From positions 1 to 64,000 of the forward strand of contig CAJTTI010000016.1 of assembly GCA_910579225.1 (NCBI GenBank): a stretch of DNA of 64,000 bases, in the 5' to 3' direction. Numbering within the stretch: the first letter of the stretch is position 1; every line of letters starts with the position of its first letter. The stretch comes from an uncultured Lachnospiraceae bacterium (GTDB taxonomy: Bacteria; Bacillota; Clostridia; Lachnospirales; Lachnospiraceae). Below the pieces are notes generated by a model that was not told the DNA's origin, made no database searches, and was given only the letters and a program-made list of their open reading frames with translations. This document shows positions 44,185 through 52,358 of this stretch, in pieces. Both the position numbers and the translations under genes were made by a program.

Positions 44185-45690
44185 ATGAAAACAGGTGCTG
44201 CTTACATCCGCGTCTCCACCGAGGACCAGATCGAATACTCTCCGGACAGCCAACTGAAAAAAATCCAGGAATACGCCTGCAGCCATGAAATCCTCCTCCC
44301 AAAACATCTGATTTTCCTGGATGAGGGCATCAGCGGCAGATCTGCGCACAGGCGTCCGGCCTTTCTGAAGATGATCGGCATGGCAAAGCAAAAGCCCCGC
44401 CCCTTTGATCTGATTCTGGTCTGGAAATTTTCCCGCTTTGCCCGAAGCCGTCAGGACAGCATTCTCTACAAATCCATGCTCCGCAAAGACTGCGGCATCC
44501 ACGTCATCTCCATCACCGAACAACTGTCAGACGACCCTACCGCCATCCTGATCGAAGCGCTTTTAGAAGCCATGGATGAATATTATTCCATCAACCTGGC
44601 CCAGGAAGTCCGCAGGGGCATGAATGAAAAATTCTCCCGGGGCGGCGTCGTGTCTGTCCCTCCCTTTGGTTACCAAATGGGCACGGAACACTTTGAACCG
44701 GATCCGGAAAAAGCCCCTCTGATCCCCTTAATATTCCAGAATTATCTGAATGGAATGTCCTGCCGCCAGATTGCCGCCATGCTCAACGACCTTGGGATTA
44801 GGACTATCCGCGGAAATCCATTCGAGGCCCGTTCTGTAAAATACATCCTGACCAATCCGACTTATCTTGGGAAATTACGGCGGTCCGCGGAAGCTTCCCC
44901 CGTATCTGGTCAGAGCCTCCATCCCTCCACTTCGTCTCCGGCAGGCAAAACAGTACCTGCTCTCTCAGATGATCTCTGCAACAACCGGCCCATGCTTCTT
45001 GTAGACGGGCAGCATCCTCCTCTGGTGGATGCTGAAACTTTCCAACAGACTCAGCAACGCATGGTAGATTCCAAAAAAACATATGCCGCAGACAAGAAAA
45101 CAACTTCATCTGCTTACATGCTCTATGGGATGGTCCGATGTAGCAACTGTGGAAGTACGCTCACTCTGGCAGAAAAAGGAAAATCCCTTCAGTGCTGTCG
45201 ATATGCCAAAGGATTATGCCGTCAGAGTCACCATATTCGACTTCATAAACTGAACCTGGCAGTTCTGGAAGGGTTAAAAACCGATCTGGCTGCCCCCGCC
45301 CATAATACAGATATCCGCATTTGTTTCCGGAAAAAAAAGAACGCTGAAGCCGAATCAGCCGCTTTGACCCGACTTTTAGAACAGGAACAACGCCGCATGG
45401 AACGGATAAAAGCAGCCTACGAATCCGGAACCGACAGTCTGGAGGAATACCAGACAAATAAAACTATGATCACGGACCGGATTCAAAAACTAAGAGAAAA
45501 ACTCCGTCTGCAGAGTGCAGAGCCTGCACCAACTGCTATGGACATATCGCTTTCTCTGCCGGGGCTTTTGTCTCTGCTCACCCGGGATATCCTGTCTGAA
45601 TCTGCCAAGAATGAACTGTTAAAAACTATAATTTCCCACATTACTTTTTATCGTCCGGAAAATGCCATCCGCATCCATTACCGCACCTGA
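44185..45690 (+). CDS. Large serine recombinase of element A
   Basis: 501 residues. Catalytic domain with nucleophile in AAYIRVSTEDQ (Ser11), GISGRSAHRRPAF, and KFSRFARSRQD; recombinase domain with PPFGYQM and ILTNPTYLGKL; zinc ribbon CSNCGSTL with CCRYAKGLC; then a C-terminal coiled-coil (RLLEQEQRRMERIKAAYESG). The architecture is that of SpoIVCA/CisA-type and phage large serine integrases. It lies 443 bases from one end of element A, as integrases usually do relative to their attachment site, and points inward toward adhE. It is divergent in sequence from the element B recombinase. Confidence 0.92.
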   Translation: MKTGAAYIRVSTEDQIEYSPDSQLKKIQEYACSHEILLPKHLIFLDEGISGRSAHRRPAFLKMIGMAKQKPRPFDLILVWKFSRFARSRQDSILYKSMLRKDCGIHVISITEQLSDDPTAILIEALLEAMDEYYSINLAQEVRRGMNEKFSRGGVVSVPPFGYQMGTEHFEPDPEKAPLIPLIFQNYLNGMSCRQIAAMLNDLGIRTIRGNPFEARSVKYILTNPTYLGKLRRSAEASPVSGQSLHPSTSSPAGKTVPALSDDLCNNRPMLLVDGQHPPLVDAETFQQTQQRMVDSKKTYAADKKTTSSAYMLYGMVRCSNCGSTLTLAEKGKSLQCCRYAKGLCRQSHHIRLHKLNLAVLEGLKTDLAAPAHNTDIRICFRKKKNAEAESAALTRLLEQEQRRMERIKAAYESGTDSLEEYQTNKTMITDRIQKLREKLRLQSAEPAPTAMDISLSLPGLLSLLTRDILSESAKNELLKTIISHITFYRPENAIRIHYRT

Positions 45691-45704
45691 TCGTCGCCAT
45701 GAAG

Positions 45705-45735
45705 AAAAAACAGGGAGTGCTTTGCGCACTCCCTG
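45705..45735 (-). terminator. Terminator of adhE
   Basis: Perfect 10-base stem CAGGGAGTGC/GCACTCCCTG; on the minus strand followed by TTTTTTC. Also close behind the recombinase gene on the plus strand, where T-richness is weaker. Confidence 0.9.
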
Positions 45736-45756
45736 CCGTCTTATCTTTTAGAAAAA

Positions 45757-48375
45757 TCAACCCTCGTGGAAAGCTTTCAGATAGATTGCTTTCATCTCTT
45801 CCATCAACGGATATCTCGGGTTAGCACCGGTACACTGATCGTTGAAGGCGTTCTCCACCATCTCATCCAGTGTAGCCATGAAGTCTTCTTCCTTGATACC
45901 ATATTCTTTGATGGTTCTCTTGATGCCGACTTTCTCTTTCAGCTCTGCAATTGCCTTGATGAAGTTCTCAAATACTTCGTCGTCGTTCTTGCCCTGGATA
46001 CCGACAAATCTTGCCATCTCGCAGTATCTTTCCTTTGCGTGCGGATACGGATACTGGGAGAAGGTTCCCATCTTCACCGGCGCCGGATCTGCGTTGTAGC
46101 GCATAACCAGCTCGATCAGCAGAGCGTTTGCAACGCCGTGGGGCAGGTGATGATATGCACCCAGTTTATGTGCCATAGAGTGGCAGATACCCAGGAATGC
46201 ATTTGCAAATGCCATACCAGCCATGGTAGAAGCGTTTGCCATCTTCTCTCTTGCCACCGGATCTGCCGCACCCTTATCATAAGCAGTAGGCAGATAGGTG
46301 AAGATATTCTTGGTAGCCATGAGTGCAAGACCATCTGTATAGTCTGTAGCCATGATGGACGCATAAGCTTCCAGTGCATGGGTCAGCGCATCAATACCGG
46401 AAGCACTGGTCAGACCCTTCGGCTGATTCATCATGAAATCAGCGTCGATGATTGCCATGTTCGGCAGCAGCTCATAGTCAGCGATGGGCCATTTGGTACC
46501 TGTGTCAGCGTCCGTGATGATCGCAAACGGAGTCACCTCAGAACCGGTACCGGAAGAGGTCGGGATTGCAACGAACATTGCCTTCTCGCCCATCTTCGGG
46601 AATACATAGACTCTCTTACGGATATCCATGAAGTCCATAGCCAGATCTTCGAAGTTGCACTCCGGATGCTCATACATAAGCCACATGATCTTGCCGGCAT
46701 CCATGGAGGAACCGCCGCCCAGTGCGATGATCACATCTGGTCCAAATGCTTTCAGCTGCTCTAAACCTTTGCGTGCAATCTGAAGCGTTGGGTCCGGAGC
46801 CACTTCATAGAAGCAGGTATGGGTGATGCCCATATCATCCAGAAGATCTGTGATCGCCTTTGTATATCCGTTCGTATAAAGGAAAGTATCCGTAACGATG
46901 AAGGCTTTCTTCTTTCCATAGTATGTTTTCAGCTCATCCAGTGCAACTGGCAGACAGCCTTTCTTAAAGTAAACCTTCTCCGGGGTACGGAACCAAAGCA
47001 TATTCTCTCTCCTTTCAGCAACGGTCTTGATATTGATCAGATGTTTTACATTTACGTTCTCTGATACGGAGTTTCCACCGTAGGAACCGCAGCCAAGGGT
47101 CAGGGACGGAGCGAGCTTGAAGTTATACAGATCTCCGATTCCACCATGAGAAGAAGGTGTGTTCACCAGAATACGGCAGGTCTTCATGCGTGCTGCATGT
47201 TCTGCCATCTTCTCGGTCTGTGACGGATGAATATACAGAGAAGAGGTATGGCCGTATCCGCCGTCCGCTACCAGTCTCTCTGCCATGTCCAGAGCGGTCT
47301 TGAAATCCGGTGCCTTGTAAAGCGCCAGTACCGGAGACAGTTTCTCATGTGCGAAGGGCTCTGCCACATCTACAGAAGTAACCTCGCCGATCAGAATCTT
47401 GGTATCTGCCGGTACGGTAAAACCAGCCAGCTCAGCAATCGTTGAAGCCTTCTGGCCTACGATCTTCGGATTGACCGTACCCGCCTCGGTCAGAATGATT
47501 TTACGCACTTTGTCCAGCTCGTCTTTGTTCAGCATATGGCAGCCGCGTTTGATAAACTCTTTTCTTACCGCATCATAAATATCTGCGATTGCCGTTACAG
47601 ACTGCTCCGATGCGCAGATCATACCATTGTCGAAAGTCTTGGAATGAATAACCGAATAAACTGCCGTCTGAATATCACAGCTGCTGTCCATGATAACCGG
47701 AGTGTTGCCCGGGCCTACGCCGATTGCCGGATGACCGGAAGAATAAGCAGCTTTCACCATGCCAGGTCCGCCGGTTGCCAGAATGACATCCACAGATTTC
47801 ATAATTAAGTTGGACAACTCGATAGTCGGCTCGTCTACCCATCCGATAATGCCTTCCGGAGCGCCTGCTTTTACTGCTGCATCCAGAACGATTCTTGCCG
47901 CCTCAATCGTACACTTCTTTGCACGGGGATGGGGGCTGATAATAATCGCATTCCTGGTCTTCAGGCAGATCAAGCATTTGAAAATTGCTGTGGAAGTCGG
48001 GTTCGTGGTCGGGATAACTGCACCTACAAGACCTACCGGCTCTGCAATCTTCTTGATACCAAAAGCAGTATCCTCTTCGATCACACCCACAGTCTTCACT
48101 TTCTTGTAAGCGTTGTACATATACTCAGCCGCATAATGGTTCTTGATGACCTTATCTTCCACCACGCCCATACCGGTCTCTTCGCAAGCCAGCTTCGCAA
48201 GCGGAATACGCTGTTTGTTGGCAGCCATTGCAGCCTCAAAGAAGATCTTATCTACCTGCTCCTCTGTAAATGTAGCAAAAACCTTCTGTGCTTCTCTCAT
48301 GGCAGCAATCTTTTCCTGCAACAGCTCAACCTCAGTCTTTGGTTCCGGTGCATTTTTTGCTTCCTGTTTTGCCAT
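45757..48375 (-). CDS. adhE: Bifunctional aldehyde-alcohol dehydrogenase AdhE
   Basis: Reduces acetyl-CoA to acetaldehyde and then ethanol, regenerating NAD in fermentation. 872 residues: an N-terminal CoA-acylating aldehyde dehydrogenase (catalytic cysteine in FDNGMICASEQ, about residue 252) and a C-terminal iron alcohol dehydrogenase (GGGSSMDAGKIMWL, then HSMAHKLGAYHHLPHGVANA with metal histidines). Length and order are standard for the filament-forming enzyme. AGGAGG precedes the ATG. A Rex-type operator lies about 240 bases upstream. It lies inside element A, which is unexpected for such a central gene. Confidence 0.97.
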   Translation of the reverse strand: MAKQEAKNAPEPKTEVELLQEKIAAMREAQKVFATFTEEQVDKIFFEAAMAANKQRIPLAKLACEETGMGVVEDKVIKNHYAAEYMYNAYKKVKTVGVIEEDTAFGIKKIAEPVGLVGAVIPTTNPTSTAIFKCLICLKTRNAIIISPHPRAKKCTIEAARIVLDAAVKAGAPEGIIGWVDEPTIELSNLIMKSVDVILATGGPGMVKAAYSSGHPAIGVGPGNTPVIMDSSCDIQTAVYSVIHSKTFDNGMICASEQSVTAIADIYDAVRKEFIKRGCHMLNKDELDKVRKIILTEAGTVNPKIVGQKASTIAELAGFTVPADTKILIGEVTSVDVAEPFAHEKLSPVLALYKAPDFKTALDMAERLVADGGYGHTSSLYIHPSQTEKMAEHAARMKTCRILVNTPSSHGGIGDLYNFKLAPSLTLGCGSYGGNSVSENVNVKHLINIKTVAERRENMLWFRTPEKVYFKKGCLPVALDELKTYYGKKKAFIVTDTFLYTNGYTKAITDLLDDMGITHTCFYEVAPDPTLQIARKGLEQLKAFGPDVIIALGGGSSMDAGKIMWLMYEHPECNFEDLAMDFMDIRKRVYVFPKMGEKAMFVAIPTSSGTGSEVTPFAIITDADTGTKWPIADYELLPNMAIIDADFMMNQPKGLTSASGIDALTHALEAYASIMATDYTDGLALMATKNIFTYLPTAYDKGAADPVAREKMANASTMAGMAFANAFLGICHSMAHKLGAYHHLPHGVANALLIELVMRYNADPAPVKMGTFSQYPYPHAKERYCEMARFVGIQGKNDDEVFENFIKAIAELKEKVGIKRTIKEYGIKEEDFMATLDEMVENAFNDQCTGANPRYPLMEEMKAIYLKAFHEG

Positions 48376-48728
48376 AAATATCCTCCTTCTATAGCTCTTT
48401 ATATTTGATATACCAGAACATCTCTGGTAAACCTTTCCTGGTACAAGGCCCTCAGTGTCAAAATTATATATTTTTTACAATAATTTCCAGTTTCAGACCG
48501 AGCCTTTATGCACATTTTAACACACTATTTCCAAAAAAGAAAGTATCTTTTCACTATTTCTCATAAAAATTATTATTTTTACGAAATCTTTATAAGCAAG
48601 TCAACCGAATAATCAATATGTTAAAATATTAACGTTAATTATTTAACGTTAATATTTTAACATATATATTCAAAAAAGAAAAGCATAATTTTAAAAAAAT
48701 TACACTTTTCCTGATCTGACTGTCATTT
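48376..48728. other. Long leader and control region between trkH end and adhE
   Basis: About 350 bases with no gene, very AT-rich. It holds the adhE ribosome site, a 220-base untranslated leader, a likely -35/-10 pair on the minus strand (TTGACT at 48599-48604, 17 bases, TAAAAA), and the large palindrome at 48616-48665. A second Rex-like half-site (GTGTTAAAAT) occurs near 48520. Confidence 0.6.
48616..48665. promoter_or_regulatory. 50-base perfect palindrome with overlapping Rex-type operators
   Basis: Two 23-base arms (48616-48638 and 48643-48665) around a TTAT centre. Each arm contains a Rex-like site, TGTTAA-AATA-TTAACG and its mirror CGTTAA-TATT-TTAACA, matching the known redox-repressor consensus TTGTTAAnnnnTTAACAA. 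Rex represses adhE when the NADH/NAD ratio is low. It lies just upstream of the probable adhE -35 box. Confidence 0.75.
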
Positions 48729-50177
48729 TTAATTCCAGCGCTTTCTTTTAAGCCCTGCCGTACACATAATCAACATGGGGAAGATCTCAAGTCTTCCTGC
48801 AAGCATATCAAAAGTCAATACCAGCTTGGACAGGTTCGAATAGACAGCGAAATTCTGCGTCGGCCCGACTCTGGAAAGTCCCGGACCAATATTGTTGATC
48901 GTGGAGGCAACTGCCGTAAAATTCGTAATTCCATCCAGATTATCCAGTGAAATCACCAGAACTGACAGAACAAAAACCGCAAGGTATGCAATCAAAAACA
49001 CATTGATGGACCGCAACACTTCATGCTCCACCGTCTTTCCTTCAAACCGGGTCTTCCGCACGCTTCTGGGATGATTCATGACTGCCAGCTCTTTTACAAT
49101 GGTTTTTGCCATAATCACAATACGTGATACTTTGATCCCGCCTCCCGTACTTCCGGCACAGGCACCCACAAACATAAGAATCACCAGAATCGTCCTGGAG
49201 AATTCCGGCCACAGTTCAAAGTCAACAGTAGAAAATCCGGTTGTTGTAATAATAGACGCCACCTGAAAAGCCACATGCCGCAGTGTCTCCCAAAAACCGG
49301 AAAACATGGGAAAGGTATTTATCGTAATCAGGAGAACAGAAGCTCCTATGATCCCCAGATATACCCGTGCCTCCTCACATTTGAAAGCATCTTTTATGTT
49401 TTTAGTATAAATCAGAAAATACACATTAAAGTTCACACCAAACAGAATCATAAATACTGTCAGTATGATCTGAATGATTCCATTGTATTCCCCGGCACTG
49501 CTGTTCAGAACGCCAAATCCTCCGGTCCCGGCTGTGGCAAAAGAAAGATTCACCGAATCAAACAACGGACATCCGGCAAGGAGCAGGAGAATCAGCTCCA
49601 GCACTGTCATAAAAAAATAAATAGAATACAGAATTTTCGCCGTACTCCGGACCTTCGGCACCAGTTTGCCTACAGACGGCCCCGGGCTCTCTGCACGCAT
49701 AAGGTACATACTGGATGCTCCTGCCAGCGGAAGAAGCGCCAGCATAAAGACCAGTACCCCCATTCCTCCGATCCAGTGCGAAAAGCTCCTCCACATCAGC
49801 ACAGAGCGGGGCAAAATCTCCACATCGCCTAATATGGTTGCCCCGGTAGTCGTGAATCCGGACACAATCTCGAACAATGCATCCACAGGATTTGGAAAAT
49901 AACCACTGAAATACAAAGGTATTGCCCCACAGATACTCATCATAACCCAGCATACAGCCACACTGACATAGCCTTCTGAAGAAAAAATCGTCACATCCTC
50001 CGGTTTTTTGCCTTTTAACAGATGACCAGCCATCACACAGAACAGCGCAGTTCCCATAAAAGCCGCAATACAAACTGTTTCTTTGTAAATCAGAGCAGTA
50101 ATTGTCGGCAGCAAAAACATGGCTGCCTCCATCTGAATCAAACTTCCTATTATATAGCGTATCATTCTGTGGTTCAT
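48729..50177 (-). CDS. trkH: TrkH-family potassium channel/transporter subunit
   Basis: 482 residues, about ten membrane segments with four pore-loop repeats whose filters include SGFTTTGATILGD, ATAGTGGFGVLNS, TTTGFSTVDF and TINNIGPGLSRVGP. Mediates potassium (or sodium/potassium) uptake with TrkA as the cytoplasmic gate. Its ATG overlaps the trkA stop by four bases. It lies within element A. Confidence 0.95.
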   Translation of the reverse strand: MNHRMIRYIIGSLIQMEAAMFLLPTITALIYKETVCIAAFMGTALFCVMAGHLLKGKKPEDVTIFSSEGYVSVAVCWVMMSICGAIPLYFSGYFPNPVDALFEIVSGFTTTGATILGDVEILPRSVLMWRSFSHWIGGMGVLVFMLALLPLAGASSMYLMRAESPGPSVGKLVPKVRSTAKILYSIYFFMTVLELILLLLAGCPLFDSVNLSFATAGTGGFGVLNSSAGEYNGIIQIILTVFMILFGVNFNVYFLIYTKNIKDAFKCEEARVYLGIIGASVLLITINTFPMFSGFWETLRHVAFQVASIITTTGFSTVDFELWPEFSRTILVILMFVGACAGSTGGGIKVSRIVIMAKTIVKELAVMNHPRSVRKTRFEGKTVEHEVLRSINVFLIAYLAVFVLSVLVISLDNLDGITNFTAVASTINNIGPGLSRVGPTQNFAVYSNLSKLVLTFDMLAGRLEIFPMLIMCTAGLKRKRWN

Positions 50178-51571
50178 ACATTAACCACCTTTGCCTGAGT
50201 TCCCCCATGAGACTTGTCCAGAATATCACAGACGTCATTCAATTCCCTGCAGCTTGTAGTAATGATGATAACCGAGTCTCCCAGCTGCAGACAATCCTGT
50301 CCTTTGGGTATAATCACTTTGCCTTTTCTGTGAATGGCGCACACCAGAAGGCCTGGCTTCAGTTCCAGATTCTGCAATGGAATATCTGTCACATCTCCCT
50401 TTTCGCGGATGATGAATTCCAGCGCCTCTGCTCTGCCGTCCACCAGACGATACAATGTTTCCACATTACTTCCAATGGAATTCTGCATGGCACGGACATA
50501 CTGCAGGATACTTTCTGCCGTAATATGCTTGGGATGGATGACACTCCCGATATCCAGCGTTGAGATAATATTGTCGTACGTATTACTGCTAACTTTTGTA
50601 ATCTTTTTCGCTCTGCTCATCTCCTTCGCATAGAGAGACAGCATGACATTTTCCTCGTCCAGATTTGTAAGCGCCACAAAACCTTCGCTGTCTGCCAGAC
50701 CTTCTTCTGCCAGAAGTTCCTGGTCCGTACCATCCCCGTGTATGATCATGGCTTTGGGCAGAAGTTCACAAAGTTTCTCACAATACGCCCTGTCCTTATC
50801 TATGATTTTGACCTTAATACCCATCTCCAGTAATCTTTTGGCCAGGTAAAATGCAATCTTTCCACCTCCGATAATCATGGTGTTCTTTACCTGATTGGTC
50901 TGAATTCCGATCAGACGAAAGAAACGGCTGGCATTGATAGGAGAAGCCACAATAGAAATGGTATCATTTTTCCTGAGTTCAAATTCTCCATCCGGAATCA
51001 ATACCTGATTTCCACGTTCCACTACGCAGATCAACACTTCACAACGCGAAAGTTCCGATATATTTCTGATCTTCTGATCACACAGCGGACTGTCTTCTTC
51101 CATACGGAATCGCAAGAGCTCAATCCTGCCTCTGGCAAAAGTATCAATATCAATGGCTTTGGGAAACCGTAGTAAACGCGCCATCTCCGTAGCCGCTGCC
51201 ATCTCAGGATTGATCACAAGAGATAATCCAAGTTCTTCTTTGATATGACGGATCTCCTGGTGATAGACCGGATTACGGACTCTCGCAATGGTCTGACATC
51301 CCCCCGCCTTCTTCGCAATCAGACAGCAAAGCAGGTTCACTTCATCTGCATTGGTCACTGCAATCAGAAGATCTGCTTTCTCAATTCCTGCTTCTTTCTG
51401 AATACTGTAACTTGCACCATTTCCAACAATTCCTATTACGTCAGCCCCGTTGGCCACATGCTGCACCACGTCTGATCTCTCGTCAATAACAGTAATATCA
51501 TGACCTTCCCGGCTCAGCTGCTCGGCAATCGCTCCGCCTACTTTTCCGCAGCCTGCAATAATGATATACAT
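50174..51571 (-). CDS. trkA: TrkA potassium-uptake regulatory subunit
   Basis: 465 residues with two RCK modules, each a Rossmann domain (MYIIIAGCGKVGGAIAEQL at the start; MIIGGGKIAFYLAKRLLEMG at about 233) and a TrkA-C domain. Binds NAD(H)/ATP and gates TrkH. First gene of a trkA-trkH operon with its own promoter at 51611-51639 and GGGAGG before the start. Confidence 0.95.
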   Translation of the reverse strand: MYIIIAGCGKVGGAIAEQLSREGHDITVIDERSDVVQHVANGADVIGIVGNGASYSIQKEAGIEKADLLIAVTNADEVNLLCCLIAKKAGGCQTIARVRNPVYHQEIRHIKEELGLSLVINPEMAAATEMARLLRFPKAIDIDTFARGRIELLRFRMEEDSPLCDQKIRNISELSRCEVLICVVERGNQVLIPDGEFELRKNDTISIVASPINASRFFRLIGIQTNQVKNTMIIGGGKIAFYLAKRLLEMGIKVKIIDKDRAYCEKLCELLPKAMIIHGDGTDQELLAEEGLADSEGFVALTNLDEENVMLSLYAKEMSRAKKITKVSSNTYDNIISTLDIGSVIHPKHITAESILQYVRAMQNSIGSNVETLYRLVDGRAEALEFIIREKGDVTDIPLQNLELKPGLLVCAIHRKGKVIIPKGQDCLQLGDSVIIITTSCRELNDVCDILDKSHGGTQAKVVNV

Positions 51572-51610
51572 TTTTTGGTTTTATCCTCCCATTATGATCG
51601 ATATGCATCT

Positions 51611-51639
51611 AATATATCACCACCTCCCTGAAAGTTCAA
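51611..51639 (-). promoter_or_regulatory. Promoter of trkA-trkH inside element A
   Basis: Minus strand TTGAAC, 17-base spacer, TATATT, only 25 bases from the right attachment core. It shows that the potassium genes have their own promoter and need not depend on cotJ transcription. Confidence 0.65.
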
Positions 51640-51644
51640 TATTC

Positions 51645-51761
51645 TTATCCTATCTTTTTACAGTCGGGACCACCGAACTGAGAGATGATCAGTTTTGCCA
51701 GCGCCGGGTCAGGATTTTTAATATTTACCGGGTATTCCAGACGTTTTTCATAATTCCACAT
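51645..51761 (-). pseudogene. cotJC: cotJC, N-terminal piece (exon-like part 1)
   Basis: Starts with ATG at 51761, directly after the cotJB stop (TAAATG). Reads MWNYEKRLEYPVNIKNPDP, then ALAKLIISQFGGPD, the start of CotJC; after the core at 51664-51675 it enters element A and stops after CKKIG. In the excised form it would continue as GELSASMRYL... from 43731. Confidence 0.92.
51664..51675 (-). repeat. Right attachment-site core of element A
   Basis: TCGGGACCACCG, identical and in direct orientation to 43731-43742. Right flank AACTGAGAGATG is cotJC; left flank TTTTTACAG is element. Confidence 0.85.
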
Positions 51762-52031
51762 TTAGCACACGCCTCCTTCCCAAGGCCATGGTTCATTGAC
51801 CCACTCCCACATCTGTTGGTTTGCTCTTGCAGTATCTACGGTAAGCGGTCCATACATGGATGCGAAATCATTCAACGCCTGATTACGAAGACGGCTGTAC
51901 TCCTGAAAATAAGATAATGCTGCCGGATCCGTCGGATGAGTATCCAGGTAAAGATTTGCTTCTGTCACTGCAAAACTGACCATATTCACCCAATCAAGCA
52001 TTTGTTTTCTGGTCGGTTGCTTCTGTGCCAT
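51762..52031 (-). CDS. cotJB: Spore coat protein CotJB
   Basis: 89 residues: QMLDWVNMVSFAVTEANLYLDTHPTDPAALSYFQEYSRLRNQAL and the Trp/Pro-rich end WEWVNEPWPWEGG, a characteristic CotJB pattern. A component of the inner coat made in the mother cell under sigma-E in Bacillus. Its start overlaps the cotJA stop by one base and its stop abuts the cotJC ATG, so the operon is tightly coupled. Confidence 0.93.
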   Translation of the reverse strand: MAQKQPTRKQMLDWVNMVSFAVTEANLYLDTHPTDPAALSYFQEYSRLRNQALNDFASMYGPLTVDTARANQQMWEWVNEPWPWEGGVC

Positions 52032-52240
52032 TATCTGCAGCCCCCTCTCACGCCAAGGAATGGTTTATCCAGTTCCGGAAAAATTGTTCCCACACATAAT
52101 GCTTTTTCAAGATCGTATACGGAATGCCACCGCTGCCACGGTACATACGCCATCGCCACCGGAAATTCTTCCGGCCTGAATACAGGCATAGAAGGACGGA
52201 CACCAGGGTATCTTTGATTCTGATAATCTGCCAATTTCAT
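52031..52240 (-). CDS. cotJA: Spore coat-associated protein CotJA
   Basis: 69 residues with VPWQRWHSVYDLEKALCVGTIFPELDKPFLG, the CotJA signature. First gene of cotJA-cotJB-cotJC. GAAAGGA lies before the ATG. A CATAGGAT box at 52270-52277 (minus strand) might be a sigma-E -10 element, about 30 bases upstream of the start, but the -35 is unclear. Confidence 0.93.
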   Translation of the reverse strand: MKLADYQNQRYPGVRPSMPVFRPEEFPVAMAYVPWQRWHSVYDLEKALCVGTIFPELDKPFLGVRGGCR

Positions 52241-52307
52241 ATTCCTTTCTTCTTTATTGCTTTCCCTTTATCCTATGTACTGACAGCGGAATAGGTTCAT
52301 ATCAGAA

Positions 52308-52343
52308 CAGCCCCGCCCCCGATACGCTTCGGGAGCAGGGCTG
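52308..52343. terminator. GC-rich hairpin between the rhomboid-fold gene and cotJA
   Basis: Stem CAGCCC...GGGCTG, extended by CCCGA/TCGGG, 16 bases beyond the rhomboid-fold gene stop. T-content after it is weak on the minus strand, stronger on the plus strand. Confidence 0.6.
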
Positions 52344-52358
52344 CATGTTTTACTGTTT

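Larger units (their letters stand above)
43731..51675. mobile_element. Element A: 7.9-kb serine-recombinase element inserted in cotJC, cargo adhE-trkHA
   Basis: Bounded by the direct repeat TCGGGACCACCG at 43731-43742 and 51664-51675 (7,933-base period). The outer flanks are coding sequence of cotJC; joining them gives ...CAG TTC GGT GGT CCC GAT GGG GAG CTC..., i.e. SQFGGPDGELSA, in frame. The inner flanks together would form an attP-like site with CAGTC/GACTG arms around the core. Contents: a 66-residue ORF, a large serine recombinase near the left end, adhE, trkH and trkA. The cargo are normally core genes, so capture by the element, or an older rearrangement later closed by the same sites, must be considered. 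Confidence 0.8.
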
